Shown in pieces: positions 10,300-23,063 of a stretch of DNA of 64,000 bases. A program made the translations under genes and the position numbers. This stretch comes from Pammene aurita (lineage: Eukaryota; Arthropoda; Insecta; Lepidoptera; Tortricidae), in assembly GCA_947086415.1 (NCBI GenBank), contig OX352304.1, positions 23,204,123 to 23,268,122 of the forward strand, read 5' to 3'. The notes beneath the pieces are model-generated. The model saw only the letters and a program-made list of their open reading frames with translations. It was not told the origin of the DNA and did no database searches. Position 1 is the stretch's first letter. Each line of letters opens with the position of its first letter.

Positions 10300-11952
10300 G
10301 TATTTTTTTTTTCAAAAGTATAGCTAAGGGAGAACTTGAGGGAATCTTTACATAAAGTACTGTTCCATACATTTTTTATTTGTTTTTAAACGTAAGTAGT
10401 TAAATGTTTTTGGATTTAGAATAAAATACATATTAGTAGCTTAGGTACATTGGCAAGTTATTGAATGCTTTTATTAATCGAAAGTTCATTTTTAAACGTG
10501 TACCACAAAGGGAACTCAAAAGCCCAATATAATAGGTAAGGCTAAGGAAAGTGCTCTTTTAGACAAAAATTACCTACGCTAAAATATATAATAGATAGTA
10601 ACGTTATTGCAAACATAAGATACATTATTTGTATCCCGTCCTCCCCGGTCGCTGGTAACGACGTAAAATCAATAACCAATAATAGGTACAGCCAGCTTTT
10701 GGTACAACATATCAAAGCGGTCGCAATGGAGCAATGCTTTTACATTAGGCACTCTCGTAGGTACACTCATACCTCTCGTACTTGTATATAGCGGTATGTG
10801 TAAACTTTTATATACAATTTGTTGTAGTCCTCTAAGTAAATATTAATCGTTATTATACTACAAAGAACAAACACATTTTCTTAAAAGTTGTATCTTATGA
10901 ACATAACAATAAAACTAAACTTCGTCAATTATCTACTTAGGTAGGTAGGTACATATTAAGTTTTGCTGATTTGATTCAAGCGCTGAAAAATTGTAACTAA
11001 TACCTACTTGGCCAACAAGTGTAGTGTAAAAATTAACTTTTAAAATGCAAACGCAATAAGAGTGATCCAAAAACACAAGAACTTTACTTTATTAAATAAT
11101 AAGTATCTATCACAAATATTCTCTTGAAAAGCAACATTTACAAGTATCTACAATGAACTGTACATGGGGTGACAAGGTCAAAAAACCTTTTTTCATTTCG
11201 CCCCGACCTTCCCTTTGCGGCGAGGTTCGGAAATCGGATTATGGACGGAAAAACACGACATTTTAGCCGAGACATTATCGTTGATTGGATCAAGACCCGG
11301 GGATGTAAATAAAAGGATAATAAAATGGAGAGGAAGCAGAAAAAAGCCTTTTGTAATTTTTTTTATCAAATACGATTCTTTTATCGCAGCAGCTTACTCA
11401 ACAAAGTAAAATCATATTATTTTATTTTAAGAGAGTTCGATCTCGGCAACTTTGCCCTGACCTAACTTAGCAAGCTACATAGTACGGAGAGCCGGCGTAG
11501 ATAAATGTAAAACTTATAACTATAAGAATATTATTAGGACGTTTGAAGTTAACAGTCCTCATTGAGGTAATTGCTGCAAATTTTTAGCGTATCTTAATCT
11601 TTATAAAAACTAAAATTTCGATTTTCAAAGACCAATTTATTCGCCTTACGTTATTATTCTTCCAAGGCCTTACGTCAAAAATTTTACATTTTGATAAGTA
11701 ATTAACGTAGCATTGTCAATTTATCCCTTTATTATGTCAACTTATTAAAATTATCAGACCGTAGCGGTTAAAAGGTTCAAACAAAGAATAAATCGCGGCA
11801 AGTGACACCTGCAAGATACCCGATCACACCTGCACGGAAGTGACAATAGTGAACAATACCTACGCTTTCAAATGTTTCTTACTCCGTATAATTAAGGCGG
11901 ACTATGTATACGTGCTGAATTCACAATGAAGCGTTTAAAAAGTTAGTACGGC
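10300..11952. other. Spacer without supported gene
   Basis: AT-rich intronic DNA. A slightly GC-richer patch near 11190-11340 has no recognisable product. No exon or TIR pair was identified. Confidence 0.5.
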
Positions 11953-12067
11953 CACGGACTTTAATTGTAGGGTTAAGGGTTCAATTTACATTACACATTT
12001 AATAGAGTAAGTATTAAACAAAAGAAAATAGCTTGAACCGTAAATAGCTTAACAATTAAAGTCCGTG
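11953..12067. mobile_element. Short MITE with CACGGACTTTAATTG ends, copy 1
   Basis: CACGGACTTTAATTG at the left and CAATTAAAGTCCGTG at the right are inverted. The core ATTAAACAAAAGAAAATAGC is shared with copies at 23711-23828 and 41951-42066, so this is a three-member family in the window. Confidence 0.75.
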
Positions 12068-12894
12068 ACTGTACTACTCGCCTTCGTGAACTTAGAGAAA
12101 ACTTTGAAGAATTATTGTCGAATAGACAATATAATAAGCGTATTTTTAAATAAATCAAATGGAACATGAATTCAGCAACTACTGAACAACGGCAACCGGA
12201 ATCAACATTTATTTTTCTGATTCTATTTTGGACCGCATCAGTTAACCAATGTTCGTATTGTGAATCCCGCATAAGTACAAAGATTTCCTAATAAAAAAAA
12301 AATTAAAAGTCTGTTCGAAAAACGACGATGATAGCTATAGGGATAAACATACAAATCTGCCCGCCGGATGTCAATATATGGCGTTATGTATGTATGTTAT
12401 TTCGTATTTAAGTTAAATAGTTTCCACCTCCATTTACCACGACCTCATCCATTTAAATGAACTTTAGGTAAGCTTTTATTATTAATATTCTTATAGTATT
12501 TTAACCGACCATATCTTTTCTAAAGTAACTCGTTGTGAGCTGGCCTCCGCGATACAGGCTTTGCCTAGTGCGGTGACCAGCGATACCGATATTGCATCGC
12601 ATGTTTAAGATAAGTTTACTACACAAGTCAATGTATAAGTGCCCAAATACGTGTATTTTGTTGTAGTGTGTGTACTTATTTTTAATAAATTTATTTTTCA
12701 TTTATTTTTCATTTTCATTCTTCATTTAGATCTTTCCGCAGACACATCCGTACCAGATTCCCGCCATATTTACATTTACGGATTTGCCCACGTAAAATGC
12801 CGGTGACAAAATATTTATGGCGTGCCTACGAACTTTGTCCTATAGCATATTTAAATAAGTATAATCTAGGACATGGAATATAAAAAAGGCTCAC

Positions 12895-13075
12895 CTCTCG
12901 CGTAACGATCCCGTTTAATATCACGCCAACCATCTCGCCGAACTCGTCAAACGCGCCGATGGACACGCCATGGGGTATCGATGACGCTGAATAGTCTTCC
13001 AGCTCCTGGCACCGGGACTCTGCTGTCTCCAGCAACTTGACGGCCTGGTTCATAGGCTCATCGCGGAAGAAGAAC
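12895..13075 (-). CDS. AANAT: Arylalkylamine N-acetyltransferase-like, exon 3 (catalytic Glu region)
   Basis: The 181-nt exon is bounded by the acceptor CCTAG before 13075 and the donor GTGAGC after 12895. Its first G completes the Arg codon split from exon 2; it leaves in phase 0 into exon 4. It encodes residues 75-135. The junction gives a run of three Phe then R-D-E-P-M-N, the FFxDEP(L/M)N signature of insect arylalkylamine N-acetyltransferases. The Glu (residue 81) corresponds to the general-base Glu47 reported for Drosophila Dat. SIGAFDEFGEMVGVILNGIV forms the next two strands of the GNAT fold. No stop or frameshift is seen, and MITEs lie close on both sides without touching it. Confidence 0.85.
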
Positions 13076-13131
13076 CTAGGGAATATGCGACGTAATTAGT
13101 AGTAGTAGGTATACAAAGAATGCAAAAAAAC

Positions 13132-13503
13132 TAGAGATGCAACGGATAGTGGTTTGGCCGGATACCGGATATTCGGCGGACCCATGGGCCGGATATCCGG
13201 CCTCTGGATATTCGGCCGAAAATTCTACCTATAGTTAAGCTAATTCGAGCACGCAGGTTTTATAACTCCCTAAAATTATGTCCTTTAAATAATGGAGGAA
13301 TTACGTAACTTAATAACTTTATTCATAATTAATAAGTACCTAAATTATTTAGTGGTTTACTATGTATCCCGTATTTATACTTCACTACGTGTCATTTTAC
13401 TATCCGGCATCCGGCCGGATAGTACGCAACTATACGGTTTTCGCTCGAATAGTAAATTTATGGCCGGATACCGGATAATGGCCGGATATCCGTTGCATCT
13501 CTA
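13132..13503. mobile_element. hAT-like MITE with TAGAGATGCAACGGATA ends
   Basis: The left end TAGAGATGCAACGGATA and right end TATCCGTTGCATCTCTA are exact inverted repeats, with repeated GGCCGGATACCGGATA motifs just inside each end. The flanks AAAAAAAC and GTTAAAAC agree at 6 of 8 positions, a poor but possible 8-bp target duplication. It sits 56 bp upstream of exon 3 within intron 2. The interior frames are not conserved. Confidence 0.75.
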
Positions 13504-13752
13504 GTTAAAACTAGTAGTAAGTAATTGGTAGATTTTATCACCAATAATGACATGAGAAATGATTGTGGAAAGGAAACTATTCAAAGTATAACTATATTGA
13601 CTATAATGAGTCTAAGGCACCATTTACGTGCATAAGACACGTTTCTGCCAACAAATAGGTATACTTATGTATGATAGTATCAAGCATCAAAGTATGTGGT
13701 CGTTAATTTTTAAGACAATGCTTCAAATATAGAGAGCAATGGAGATGCCTAC

Positions 13753-13892
13753 CGTCTCAGGAAATCCAGCGTGACCTCTGTGTCATCTACAGTAAGCTTG
13801 CGCAGTGTGTAGGCGAGTTTTGGCGGCATCTCCGGCGCGATGCGCGGGCGCAGGCTGAGCTCCGACAGCTGCGCTGGGAGCTCGTCCGCGAG
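13753..13892 (-). CDS. AANAT: Arylalkylamine N-acetyltransferase-like, exon 2
   Basis: The 140-nt exon has the acceptor CCTTGCAG before 13892 and the donor GTAGGC after 13753. It enters in phase 0 from exon 1 and ends with two bases (CG) of an Arg codon completed by exon 3. It encodes residues 29-75: LADELPAQLSELSLRPRIA, then MPPKLAYTLRKLTVDDTEVT and LDFLR. YxLRxLxxDDxxxVxxFLRxFFF is the first strand and helix of the insect AANAT fold. Its GC content (over 60%) stands out against the AT-rich intron. The exon is too short to show as a long frame, but codon phase and neighbours make it secure. Confidence 0.8.
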
Positions 13893-14874
13893 CTGCAAGG
13901 ATACATTATATTTTAGTGTTCAAATTTCTTTTGGGTGAAGATCTACATCATGTAAGGAGATGAAGGGAAATTTGAAACTAAACAATAAATTAACAGGAAC
14001 GGAGCGCCCTGTTTTCATTGCTTTTTAGTGTATAAGGACTTCGTAAAGTGAATATAGGGCGGTGTTTACTGTGATATTGTAATGGTGGTTCAGAGCGACT
14101 TCTTTAAATCGCACATTTGCATTTTAAAATGAAATTTCGGGGATATAACGTATGAGGGCCTGGGGGCTAAGTGTTGTGTGTTGTTTTTAGTTACCTATGT
14201 GTGATGTGTGTTATGTTTATGTCTGATATTGTCTGTGTATTTATTTTTCTAGTTTAAATTTAAAGATATTGGTTATTTCGGTTTGGATGTAATATTTTAA
14301 TAAGTTGTTGTAGTTTTTAACCTTAAGTTTAGTGTTCATTTGACTTGTTTGTATTATTTTGTATTTGTTATTATTGTATTTGACATTGTAAAATATTATT
14401 CATAGGTAAGTACCTAATATTTTAGTTAGTCAAAGTGAAATCTTACAAGTAGATACTTCCCCTATGATTGAACAACGATAATTACAAAATGACACATACA
14501 CAATTAAACGATAATTGTATAAACGGTCTTGTCATTCTTACCTTAAACGGAGTCTTGACATTGCATGCATAGTCCCAGTAAAACCGACAGCTAATCTATT
14601 AAACTATCGAGAACTCGGATAACTGACTTATGTTTACAAACCTTATAAATATTTCAACGACGAATATAAACGAGGCAGATCTATCATATATAATTTAGAT
14701 GTAAAATAAGATCGATTAAAACTGCTCGTTTTAAAGTAATTGTCATATTTACATCGAGTTGGTAGTTGGTAGTAATATTGTATGGGAGTTGGTAGTTGGT
14801 TTAACATGGTATGGGAGCGTCATAGGTATTTGACGTCTCACTTGGTCGTGAATCCTCAGCATGGTCATACTAGA

Positions 14875-15050
14875 CAAAGGTCGGCAAACCTTTTTGACAA
14901 AGAGCCTGATGGCGGAAAATGTGGAATTTTTGGGAGCTCATAGCTTCTTCATAGCTTCCGTTTTTCACCGTAATTTTATTTATTTATTTGCAGAACTTGA
15001 AGAGCCACAACTAACCCTTCAAAGAGCCGCATGCGGCTCGCGAGCCCCTG
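14875..15050. mobile_element. hAT-like MITE with GGTCGGCAAACC end
   Basis: The left end CAAAGGTCGGCAAACC and right end GGCTCGCGAGCCCCTG resemble a widespread insect hAT derivative (AAAGAGCCGCATGCGGCTCG in the interior). The 7-bp repeat TACTAGA lies immediately outside both ends (14868-14874 and 15051-15057), giving a 7/8 match if the duplication is 8 bp. Confidence 0.65.
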
Positions 15051-15210
15051 TACTAGACTTGAGTTAATTATTTGAAAATTGCTGCTAACTTTACAACTGT
15101 TTTTTATTATCGACATAAGGAATATTGCTCGAGGAATTTTCTTAAGTAATACGAGAAGAATAATAGTAGGTAATATTTTTTACCAAGTAACCTTGTAGTA
15201 TTTAATTTTT

Positions 15211-15290
15211 AGGGTTCCGTACCTCATAAAGGAAAAAAATTGAACCCTTATGGGATCACTGGCTTGTCTGTCCGTCCCTCTGTAATTATT
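15211..15290 (-). repeat. GGTTCCG-family repeat fragment
   Basis: AGGGTTCCGTACC, AACCCTTATGGGATCACT and TGTCTGTCCGTCC mark the 3' end of the family on the minus strand. The rest is lost. Confidence 0.6.
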
Positions 15291-15964
15291 TATCAGCGTT
15301 ATATATACAAGCTGATATTATAGGCAATCTGAGAAGTCAAAGAAAAGCCTACTATATGTAGGTACCTAAATAGTATCTATATCTACTCAAAATATTGTCA
15401 ATTGGTGTTATCGTATATATTAATTTTATTTTGTGGATTTGTAGGATTTTTGTAATGTTATTTTAGTATTTTTTCAAATTATTTGTTAAGTTTAGATATT
15501 TTAGGTTTTTTTTATTGTACAGCTTATAATTATTTTTAAATCTTGACATGTGTAACTGTATTATGTTATAAATATTATAAATAAATTACTATTTTACTTT
15601 AATTGTTGTTAACATATTGTTAAGTATCGTAATTTATTATTAGATACTTATTTAAGACTTAAGTTGAATAAGATATCCCTAAGCTAAATTATTAGGTGGA
15701 TACGAAACTATTAATTCATAATACTAGCATAATGAGACACCAGCTGCCTATAATAAAATTTTAAGCTCGCCTGAAAGCCGATTGGTTCTGAAATGAGGTT
15801 AAAAGCTGTCACATTCCGCCCTTTACTTACCATTAATCCGGTTTAACCACCTTGAAAGGCGTTTAACAAAAGCGATAGTTAGCAAAGGTAACCTAAAGTC
15901 CAGATAGATCACAAGATTTTGTTTACAGAGACATTTTCAATCGACATTGTAAAATTACGTTAAA

Positions 15965-16134
15965 GTTGCGTTTACACCAGAGATGAGCGAGCATGCGTTG
16001 CGTTGCGAGGAATGTATTTTTAAAGAACCAATCGAGATCGTTGAGCGAGGATAAACAAATGAAGTTATTCTATTGGTACTTAATAATCACATTCCTCACA
16101 CCGCATCCTCGCTCATCTCTGGTGGAAACGCAGC
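15965..16134. mobile_element. 170-bp MITE with TGCGTTTACACCAGAG arms
   Basis: The arms of about 70 bp are inverted and roughly 85% matched: GCGTTTACACCAGAGATGAG on the left, CTCATCTCTGGTGGAAACGC on the right. The element is non-coding. Confidence 0.75.
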
Positions 16135-16324
16135 CTAAGCGGCTCATAAACCAATTAAAATGAACCAAAAAAAAAAGAAAATCTAGAAAACGATCCTCAG
16201 ACAGGCGGATTTCATGCGCAAAGACTGTTGCTATCGCCATTCAGCGCATTAATGCCGCCTGCGTCATGGGCACTTCACCCAGAGGATAAAATTTAACGTA
16301 TAAGTAACAATGATATTTACTATG

Positions 16325-16587
16325 GATGGGTTATACTCTAACAAAATGAGCAGAAAAAATACTTCCAGAGTTATTTCATAACCTAGCAACGATTCTGTTA
16401 TGTTTATCTATTTTGACAATCATTACATCTTTGTCACTCTCATTGTTAGAAAATTACAGTTTGTCTCTTTCTCACGCGGGTGACGGGAGCTCATTCGCAC
16501 GTTCGCATCTCACGCTGGCCGGTGCGCGACAGTTGTTTGAATTCACTCATATTAAGTGCTTAACTTTTGGAGCGTGCATAACCCATC
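16325..16587 (+). mobile_element. MITE with GATGGGTTAT ends, copy 1
   Basis: GATGGGTTATAC at the left and GCATAACCCATC at the right are inverted. A second copy, in opposite orientation, is at 37020-37294 and matches through AACAGAATCGTTGCTAGG and the region complementary to GAGAAAGAGACAAACTGTAA. Confidence 0.7.
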
Positions 16588-17208
16588 TGTTATTATACAT
16601 ACATTATATCATAGATAAGTAATTGAAAGTCATGTCTGATTAAGTAGTTTAGTTTTTTTAAGCTATGGGTGGAAGTGTCCTGTTTTATTTTTAGACAATG
16701 TTAACTGTGCTATAAATTCACTTAGTGATTTCGCTATGTCTATTCAATCTGTTCACGTTACTATAAATAGTAGTTAGATAAGGTTGTCGCAGATTATTAT
16801 CGACCGTCATTGTAATATCAATTAATTTATCTCCGTGTCGAATCGTGTAACAATTTGCATAAAATTACTATGCAGTGGCTAGCTTTTTACTGGACACTTG
16901 AAACTTTTTACGATGAAAACGTTTTTATGTTTCTATAGTTCCTGGCTGTTAATGCTCAATCTAGTTTGATTACTTAGTTATGGTATAGTCAAAACTATAT
17001 CATTTGATTTCTAAATCGCCGAGTTATTCGATTCATTGGTTGGACTATTTTATACGTTTAATTTTTTGCGTTTCTATTTTGAAAGACAAGCTATCGCTTA
17101 ATTGAATTACACACAATCTTGCACAGTGGTTTAGAATGTTGTTGTTGGTGCAAAACACACATACAACTAAGACATAGTATGGGATAGAGCATAGTAGTAG
17201 GCCTAACA

Positions 17209-17433
17209 GGGGGGCGATTTTTGAGACTCGAGCGCTCGAACGAATCTGACATTTAAAACTCTCTCTTAAACCATGAAATGGTAGTTTAAAAATAACAGCT
17301 ATAGGAATTTAAAATCATGATTAATTAAACTATTAATTTCATAGGAAAATAATGGCTACTAACGTTTGTGTGCCATTATTTTCGAGTTTAATTTCCTTGA
17401 ATTCGATCGCTTGAATTTCAAAAATCTCCCCCC
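17209..17433 (+). mobile_element. MITE with GGGGGGCGATTTTTGAGA ends, copy 1
   Basis: The termini GGGGGGCGATTTTTGAGA and TTTCAAAAATCTCCCCCC are inverted, followed by CGAGCGCTCGAA. An inverted copy is at 30305-30526, matching through TCGAGCGCTC and GACATTTAAAA. Confidence 0.75.
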
Positions 17434-17871
17434 GGAAACGAATGTTCCTTCAAGAAATTCGATTAAAAAAAGGTGTCGCTTATATATTTGGGTGGATATT
17501 ATAAAAATATTTACCTATTTGATAAAAAAGAAGAGGAGCAGAGGAAAAATATACTTACAAAGTTTTTTGCCGGAGGGCAACTAACGATTCCGACATTGCG
17601 CGTTTTGAAAAATTAGTTCCAGTGTAGTTTGGTTTCTGATAATTTTTAATTTATTTTCATTTAGAATCGTAAACAGAATTGATATTACTAGTACACAAAA
17701 GTCTACTAATTAAAACCTAGTATTTTTGACTTTCCCTTCACGCTACCTCTACATTGAAAGCCCATAAAGCAATATATTAGGACACTTTTTGTGTCTCTCT
17801 CATGATTCCGAGAACGAATAACCAAAAAATTTCGGAATCTGTAGGACACTTTATGACCAACTATGATTTAT

Positions 17872-17965
17872 AAAAAACCGGCCAAGTGCGAGTCGGACTC
17901 GCGCACAAAAGGTTCCGTGCCATTATCTACATATAAAAACGGCAAAGCCGTTGTATGGGTGCTCC
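17872..17965 (+). repeat. GGTTCCG-family repeat, 5' fragment
   Basis: AAAAAACCGGCCAAGTGCGA and GTCGGACTCGCGCAC followed by GGTTCCGTGCC are the 5' end of the family. The remainder is absent. Confidence 0.7.
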
Positions 17966-18726
17966 CTTAAATATTTATTTTATTCTGATTTTTAGTATTT
18001 GTTTTTAGTGTTTGTAGTAGTAGCGGTATATATAAAAATGCTACAATATAGGTAACTTCCAGTAAATTCGATGTTTTGAAACTTTGATTTGGTATCACTT
18101 TTGTCGCCGCAATTTCCGTGCAGAGTTAGTGTAATCGGACCATAACAGTCAACATACAAACCAGATAAATCAATGTCCGTACACTATCCTATAACCATCA
18201 CAGCACGAGAATTCTTAGCACGCTGCATAAATTGCGGATTTGAAACGGAATGACTTGATTTATTCCTTTTTCGTCACGACTCCGGTATAATCGGTATTTA
18301 CTCGTTTATTGTGGGATACAATAGTATCTATGTTTAGCGTGATTGTGACTACGGTATTGTTTAATTACCACAAGCATCTGTAGAGGTGTACTAAATAAGA
18401 ATATTTACTTAGGCCCTAGAAGTCCGGAAAATGTTATTAAGTTTTCGGTAATATTTGATTTTGTCAAAATGTTTTTAAGGTTTATTTCGAGGCAGCGTCA
18501 TTTTGGAATATGGAAAGAGAAGACCATCTTTTAAAGGGACATTATGTTTACCCAAAAAATGTTCTTAAACCAACAGCTCTAAAATTTGTACCCCATGATT
18601 AGAGAAACCTTATTTGTTTTCTTTTTAAATGCAGTACCCCGTAAAAGTACGCCAACTTTACAGTCTTTTAACAGAGACGTTTCCGCAGGGCAGTAGCCAG
18701 AGTTGCAGTTAAAATAGGACAGTGCT

Positions 18727-18850
18727 AATAATGTATGTATGTAAACACTTTATTGTAAATAAAAAAGTTATAAAACAAACATGATGAAAGAAAAATATAC
18801 AAAGGACAAAGTCGAACTTATCCCTTTAAAGGATCTCTTCCAGTTAACCA
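18727..18850 (-). repeat. LINE 3' end relic with CATA tail
   Basis: Read on the minus strand it runs GGGATAAGTTCGACTTTGTC ... AATAAAGTGTTTACATACAT, the polyadenylation signal and short tandem tail of an RTE-like LINE 3' end. No coding part remains. Confidence 0.55.
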
Positions 18851-19154
18851 TTTAGTCAGTCATATATGTGTCAGTTATGTATTGTAGGGTATTGACTTTA
18901 TTTTCATTGTTTTTCGAGCCGATAGTAGTTTTTAAGGCACTGGTCCCACCGCGGGCGAGTAACTATGAGCTATCGGCTATTTTCTAGCCCAAGAAACGAA
19001 CAAAAGATAATCGCTCCCGTGTAAATAAAAGAGAGAGATGTATATTTATAGTTCATCGCAGTGTGAACAGCCAGCTATGGTATAAGGTAGGGAATTGCCC
19101 CATAATGCCCCCCCCGCCCTCGGCCTTGTCTCGAGTTCTTCTTTCAAATTATTA

Positions 19155-20320
19155 ATACGCCTGCCTGCCTGCGGTGTACGCCTGTTTTCTAGACCTATCT
19201 AAAGCATTCGATCTGGTCTCATACGAGAGAGAGTCTGAGACCAGTCTCCCGCAGAGTTGGTTGCGGTCTTTGATTACTGGTATAACAATCAAATCAACTC
19301 TGTGCGATGGGCAGGCGTACACTCGGAAGATTACATGCTGGATTGTGGAGTAAGGCAGGGGGGGGGGGGGTAACCTCTCCGACCTTGTTTAACATATATT
19401 TGGACGGACTGATTGAGGAGCTCAGCGGCGCCAAGGTCGGCTATCATATTGGTGGCACCTGTCTCAACAACATAAGTTATGCTGACGATATGGTGCTACT
19501 GGCTCCCTCAATTAGTGCGATCAGGAAGCTCCTTGGCATTTGTGAGCGGTATGCGGGGAGACATGGGCTCAGGTACAACACCACTAAGAGCGAGTTGCTC
19601 ATTTTCATGGCAGGCCACAAAAAATTGGAAGTCCCTCCTGTTAGGTTAAATGGTGCAGTCCTGAAGAGAGTACAGCAGTTTAAATACCTGGGCCACTGGA
19701 TCACCGAAAGCCTTAATGATGACCCCGATATTGAGAGGGAGCGCAGAGCAATGGCGGTTCGTTGCAATATGCTGGTACGCAGGTTTGCAAAATGCAGTAA
19801 GGATGTCAAGGTCACGCTTTTTAAAGCCTATTGTCAATCTTTTTATGCTTGCAGCCTGTGGACTAGTTTCACGCAACGATCGTACAATGCCCTGCGAATA
19901 CAATATAATAATGCGTTTAGGATGCTAATGGGTTTGCCGCGGTACTGCAGCGCTTCGGGGATGTTTGCCGACGCCCTTACGGATGACTTTCACGCTATCA
20001 TTCGTAAAAGAGCGGCATCCCTATTGTACAGGCTCCAGAGTGGTAAATACTAACAGCATCCTAAACGCATTAGTCATTAGAATAGACTGCCCACTGATGA
20101 GGCGTTGTGATAAACTGCATGAACCCAATGCCTCGTCAAAACAATAATAATAATTTAATTCTGCAATTGGTTTTTTTTATGTTTTATTATATTTTATAAT
20201 TATAATTTATGAATATCCGTAATACTAACATAGGTTAAGTCGTAATTGTAACTAACATTGTATGGGACTTGTGCCTGAAATAAATAATTTCATTTCATTT
20301 CATTTCATTTCATTAATTTG
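19155..20320 (+). pseudogene. 5'-truncated LINE reverse transcriptase, copy A
   Basis: The region begins inside the reverse transcriptase (GTGTACGCCTG...CTAGACCTATCTAAAGC, i.e. VYACFLDLSKAFD). A frame from 19307 to 20053 continues with SPTLFNIYLDGL, the catalytic SYADDMVLLAP, FKYLGHWITES and GLPRYCSASGMFADA. These match the LINE at 51873-54340 block for block, so both belong to one family. Frameshifts near 19230 and a stop at 20053 break it. The 3' end reads GAAATAAATAATTTC followed by repeated ATTTC, a typical target-primed tail. The clade resembles CR1/Rex1/Daphne-type LINEs, tentatively. Confidence 0.8.
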
Positions 20321-21059
20321 AAACTGCACAGAATAATAACAGGAAGTCGTTGTAAAGGCTTATCACCTTTACAGTACCTTCATAATATTTTATTGCTGAT
20401 GTAGAGAATAGTAAATTGAAATGCAATGAAGATACCTTTATCATTGTTCTTTCTGAACAATGTAGTGTTGTGGTTTACAATTGATTTTATTATTTTACAT
20501 CTCCGAGGTCAAATAAAAAGTTATTGTCGTGCCTAGACCATGTAGTTAGTAGGTACAGGAAGTTATTCCGAATGCTTATAATACGTACCTTTAAGGTAAG
20601 GCTGTTCCAGAAATAATATGTTGCCTTATAGAGCTATAAAATTATAGGTGCAATTTGTTTTGCTATGTCAGGAAGGATGTAATGTATGTGCGAGATAAGG
20701 ATGTAGGCTTTACCTAATGTAATTTGTGCTCTGTGCAATAAATTGGTAATAAAATAGGTAAGTATAAGAAAGCATTTATAAGAAATGTTTATTGTGGATA
20801 ATTTTAATCTAGGTGAATAATTTGGCGGTTTTTAAACCTATATTGGGGTTAGTTTAGCCAGGCCACAAAGCTAGTATGCAGTATGTCAGTCAGAGACTAC
20901 AACTTATGTATATATAAATATATATGTATATCTGCTCGCAAGAGAAGATAAGATAAATCTTTATTTCACATAACTTAAATTACAAATATGGCTAGATGTT
21001 GAAAAAATGCCATGTATGAACGTGTCCATTGTAATAAAGGTGTCATAATATTAAGAGAC

Positions 21060-21660
21060 CGCTAAAGTATTTTTCGATTTCGCTTAACTTTCCGATACTA
21101 TTTTACAGTAACTATGAAGACTACTAAGTACGAGTATTAGTGTCTATAGATATTTTGGAAGATAGTTTCTTTTTAAACTGCATAAGTGGAATACTTATTT
21201 AATTTTATGTTTCATTTATAAATAATTCACCATACTCTAACAGCTGTTTCAAGATTTTTGCTGGAAGAGGTGAAAAAAGCAATATTTTTATTATTTAAAG
21301 TGATGTTAAGCTAGTATGTAAAACATATATAAAAACGTTGGAAAATGAGTTGTTAAAGGAATAAGTGGAACAGTTTTTTTCATTTTCATACATATTTTTT
21401 AAACAAGAGTATATTTGCCTAAAGCAATTTTAAGAATAATTGCCGAAGTTTAGGTGGTATTTTTGGGAATGTAATTAAGTATTTCATAAAATTTAAATCT
21501 AGAAATAAACTTGCCTTTATGTTTTAATCAGATAATATAAAACACATTGAAGGGCATAACAACCTGTACCAAAAGTATTTTTTTGCAATACTTCAAACTA
21601 TCTTATCAAATGCAATCCATGTGGGTTATTTCGTTTCCGAACTCTTAACATACTGCCAGA
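21060..21660 (+). repeat. Dispersed repeat, copy 1
   Basis: This 600-bp stretch matches, in inverted orientation, 59880-60960: for example CCGAAGTTTAGG...GGTATTTTTGGGAATG here and CATTCCCAAAAATACC...CCTAAACTTCGG there. It supplies the empty-site allele for the retroposon inside copy 2. No protein or RNA product is recognised. Confidence 0.7.
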
Positions 21661-22712
21661 CATACACCTATAGTTGTAGGTAGGTTTAACCGTCTAAAAC
21701 AAAAAATATGAGAACAAGGCAGTTGCATATGCAGCTACGAATGCAGGAAGTACGGGCAGTACCAGTTTTGCAAATGCCAATTGTATGGATATGCAATTGT
21801 GGCATAGACCCATTTGTGTAGAAAGACCTTGAGCTATATTTTACTTTTACTAGGAAACTTAATAGTTCGATTGTTGTTGGAAAGTAAACTTGATTAAGAC
21901 ATTTTATTTGATCTATGATATTTTATTTGATCATTATCGTAAATTTTGTCCCACAAATTAAAATATAGGTACGCTCATGGTAATTTCATGAATGATAACT
22001 TCATGTTTTGAATGGTAACCAACATATTGACAATAGTATTATGATTTTAAAAGAATACCGATTTAAAACCCTAAATCGTGACCAATTTACATATTATACC
22101 TAGTAGCAGTTGATAGATAAAAAGTTTTTTTTTGTTATATTGGAGCACCTTATCATAGCTGCCTTATCCATAGTGTTTTTAATGTTTTGTATTGTAACTT
22201 TACTTCCTGAATTATTACTATTAATAGCTAAATTTATTTAGTAGTTTACACTAACTAAATAACTCACATTTAATTTAATTATATATTAATATATTGTACC
22301 TAATGTTTTTGCAGTAACCACTAATTAGTTATGTTTGGAATAAAATTTGTAGTTAATTGAAAGGAAATTATATAACTATTAAGCGTATTCAATATTTTAA
22401 ATCTTAAAAAAGGTACTGTCATTTTATTTGCGATATAAAAAAACTTTTAATTTTGTACTAAGCAGAATCGTCTGCAAGCGAAATTTCAATTTTATAATTG
22501 AAAGAAAAATGGAAAAAACTTTTAATTTAATTCTGAATGTGAAGAATGAAACTAGTATCACAGTAGTTATTATTACTAACGCCCTTATTCATATAACGTA
22601 GAAAAGCTCTGTTAAGTTTACTCTCTTTCTAACAATTGCAAAAGCCGAAATAATGGACAGGGACAAACGATATCATTTTAACAGATGTTTGTTTATAAGT
22701 AACGCAATAACA

Positions 22713-23063
22713 CTTTATCTACACTCACACTGTAAGTCCTCTAAAACGTGTTCAAAAACGGTAGGCAATGGTTGTTAGCATTACCACAACCGATTTTACT
22801 ATGATAAGCTTTTTATCTGTGGCAGTAACGTAATTTTAACTTTACATGCTCATATATTGATACGTTATGAGTTTAAAATTCTGATCATCGAATTTGATAA
22901 CATAATGTTGGTCAGGAAGGAGCACAGGATTGCTCCTTCCTGACCAACGGCACGCGCCCGCGCGACCGCCGGCACAATCGAGTTGGTCATGGCGGTGCAA
23001 TGGTGGTCATTGTATGGTTTCCGAACACTTAATTTAATATATATAATATGAGTGTAGATAAAG
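22713..23063 (+). mobile_element. TIR repeat CTTTATCTACACTCA, copy 1
   Basis: CTTTATCTACACTCA at the left and TGAGTGTAGATAAAG at the right are inverted. The copy at 35673-35995 shares the interior (GATAAGCTTTTTATCTGTGG; CACGCGCCCGCGCGACCGCC). Homology continues past the right TIR (TGTACGTAATTAGGCCTTA), so the TIR pair may be nested inside a larger repeat. Confidence 0.7.
22908..22947. repeat. Perfect 17-bp hairpin inside repeat
   Basis: TTGGTCAGGAAGGAGCA, a 6-nt loop, then its exact complement. Copy 2 of the host repeat has an unrelated GC-rich stretch at this place. Confidence 0.9.
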
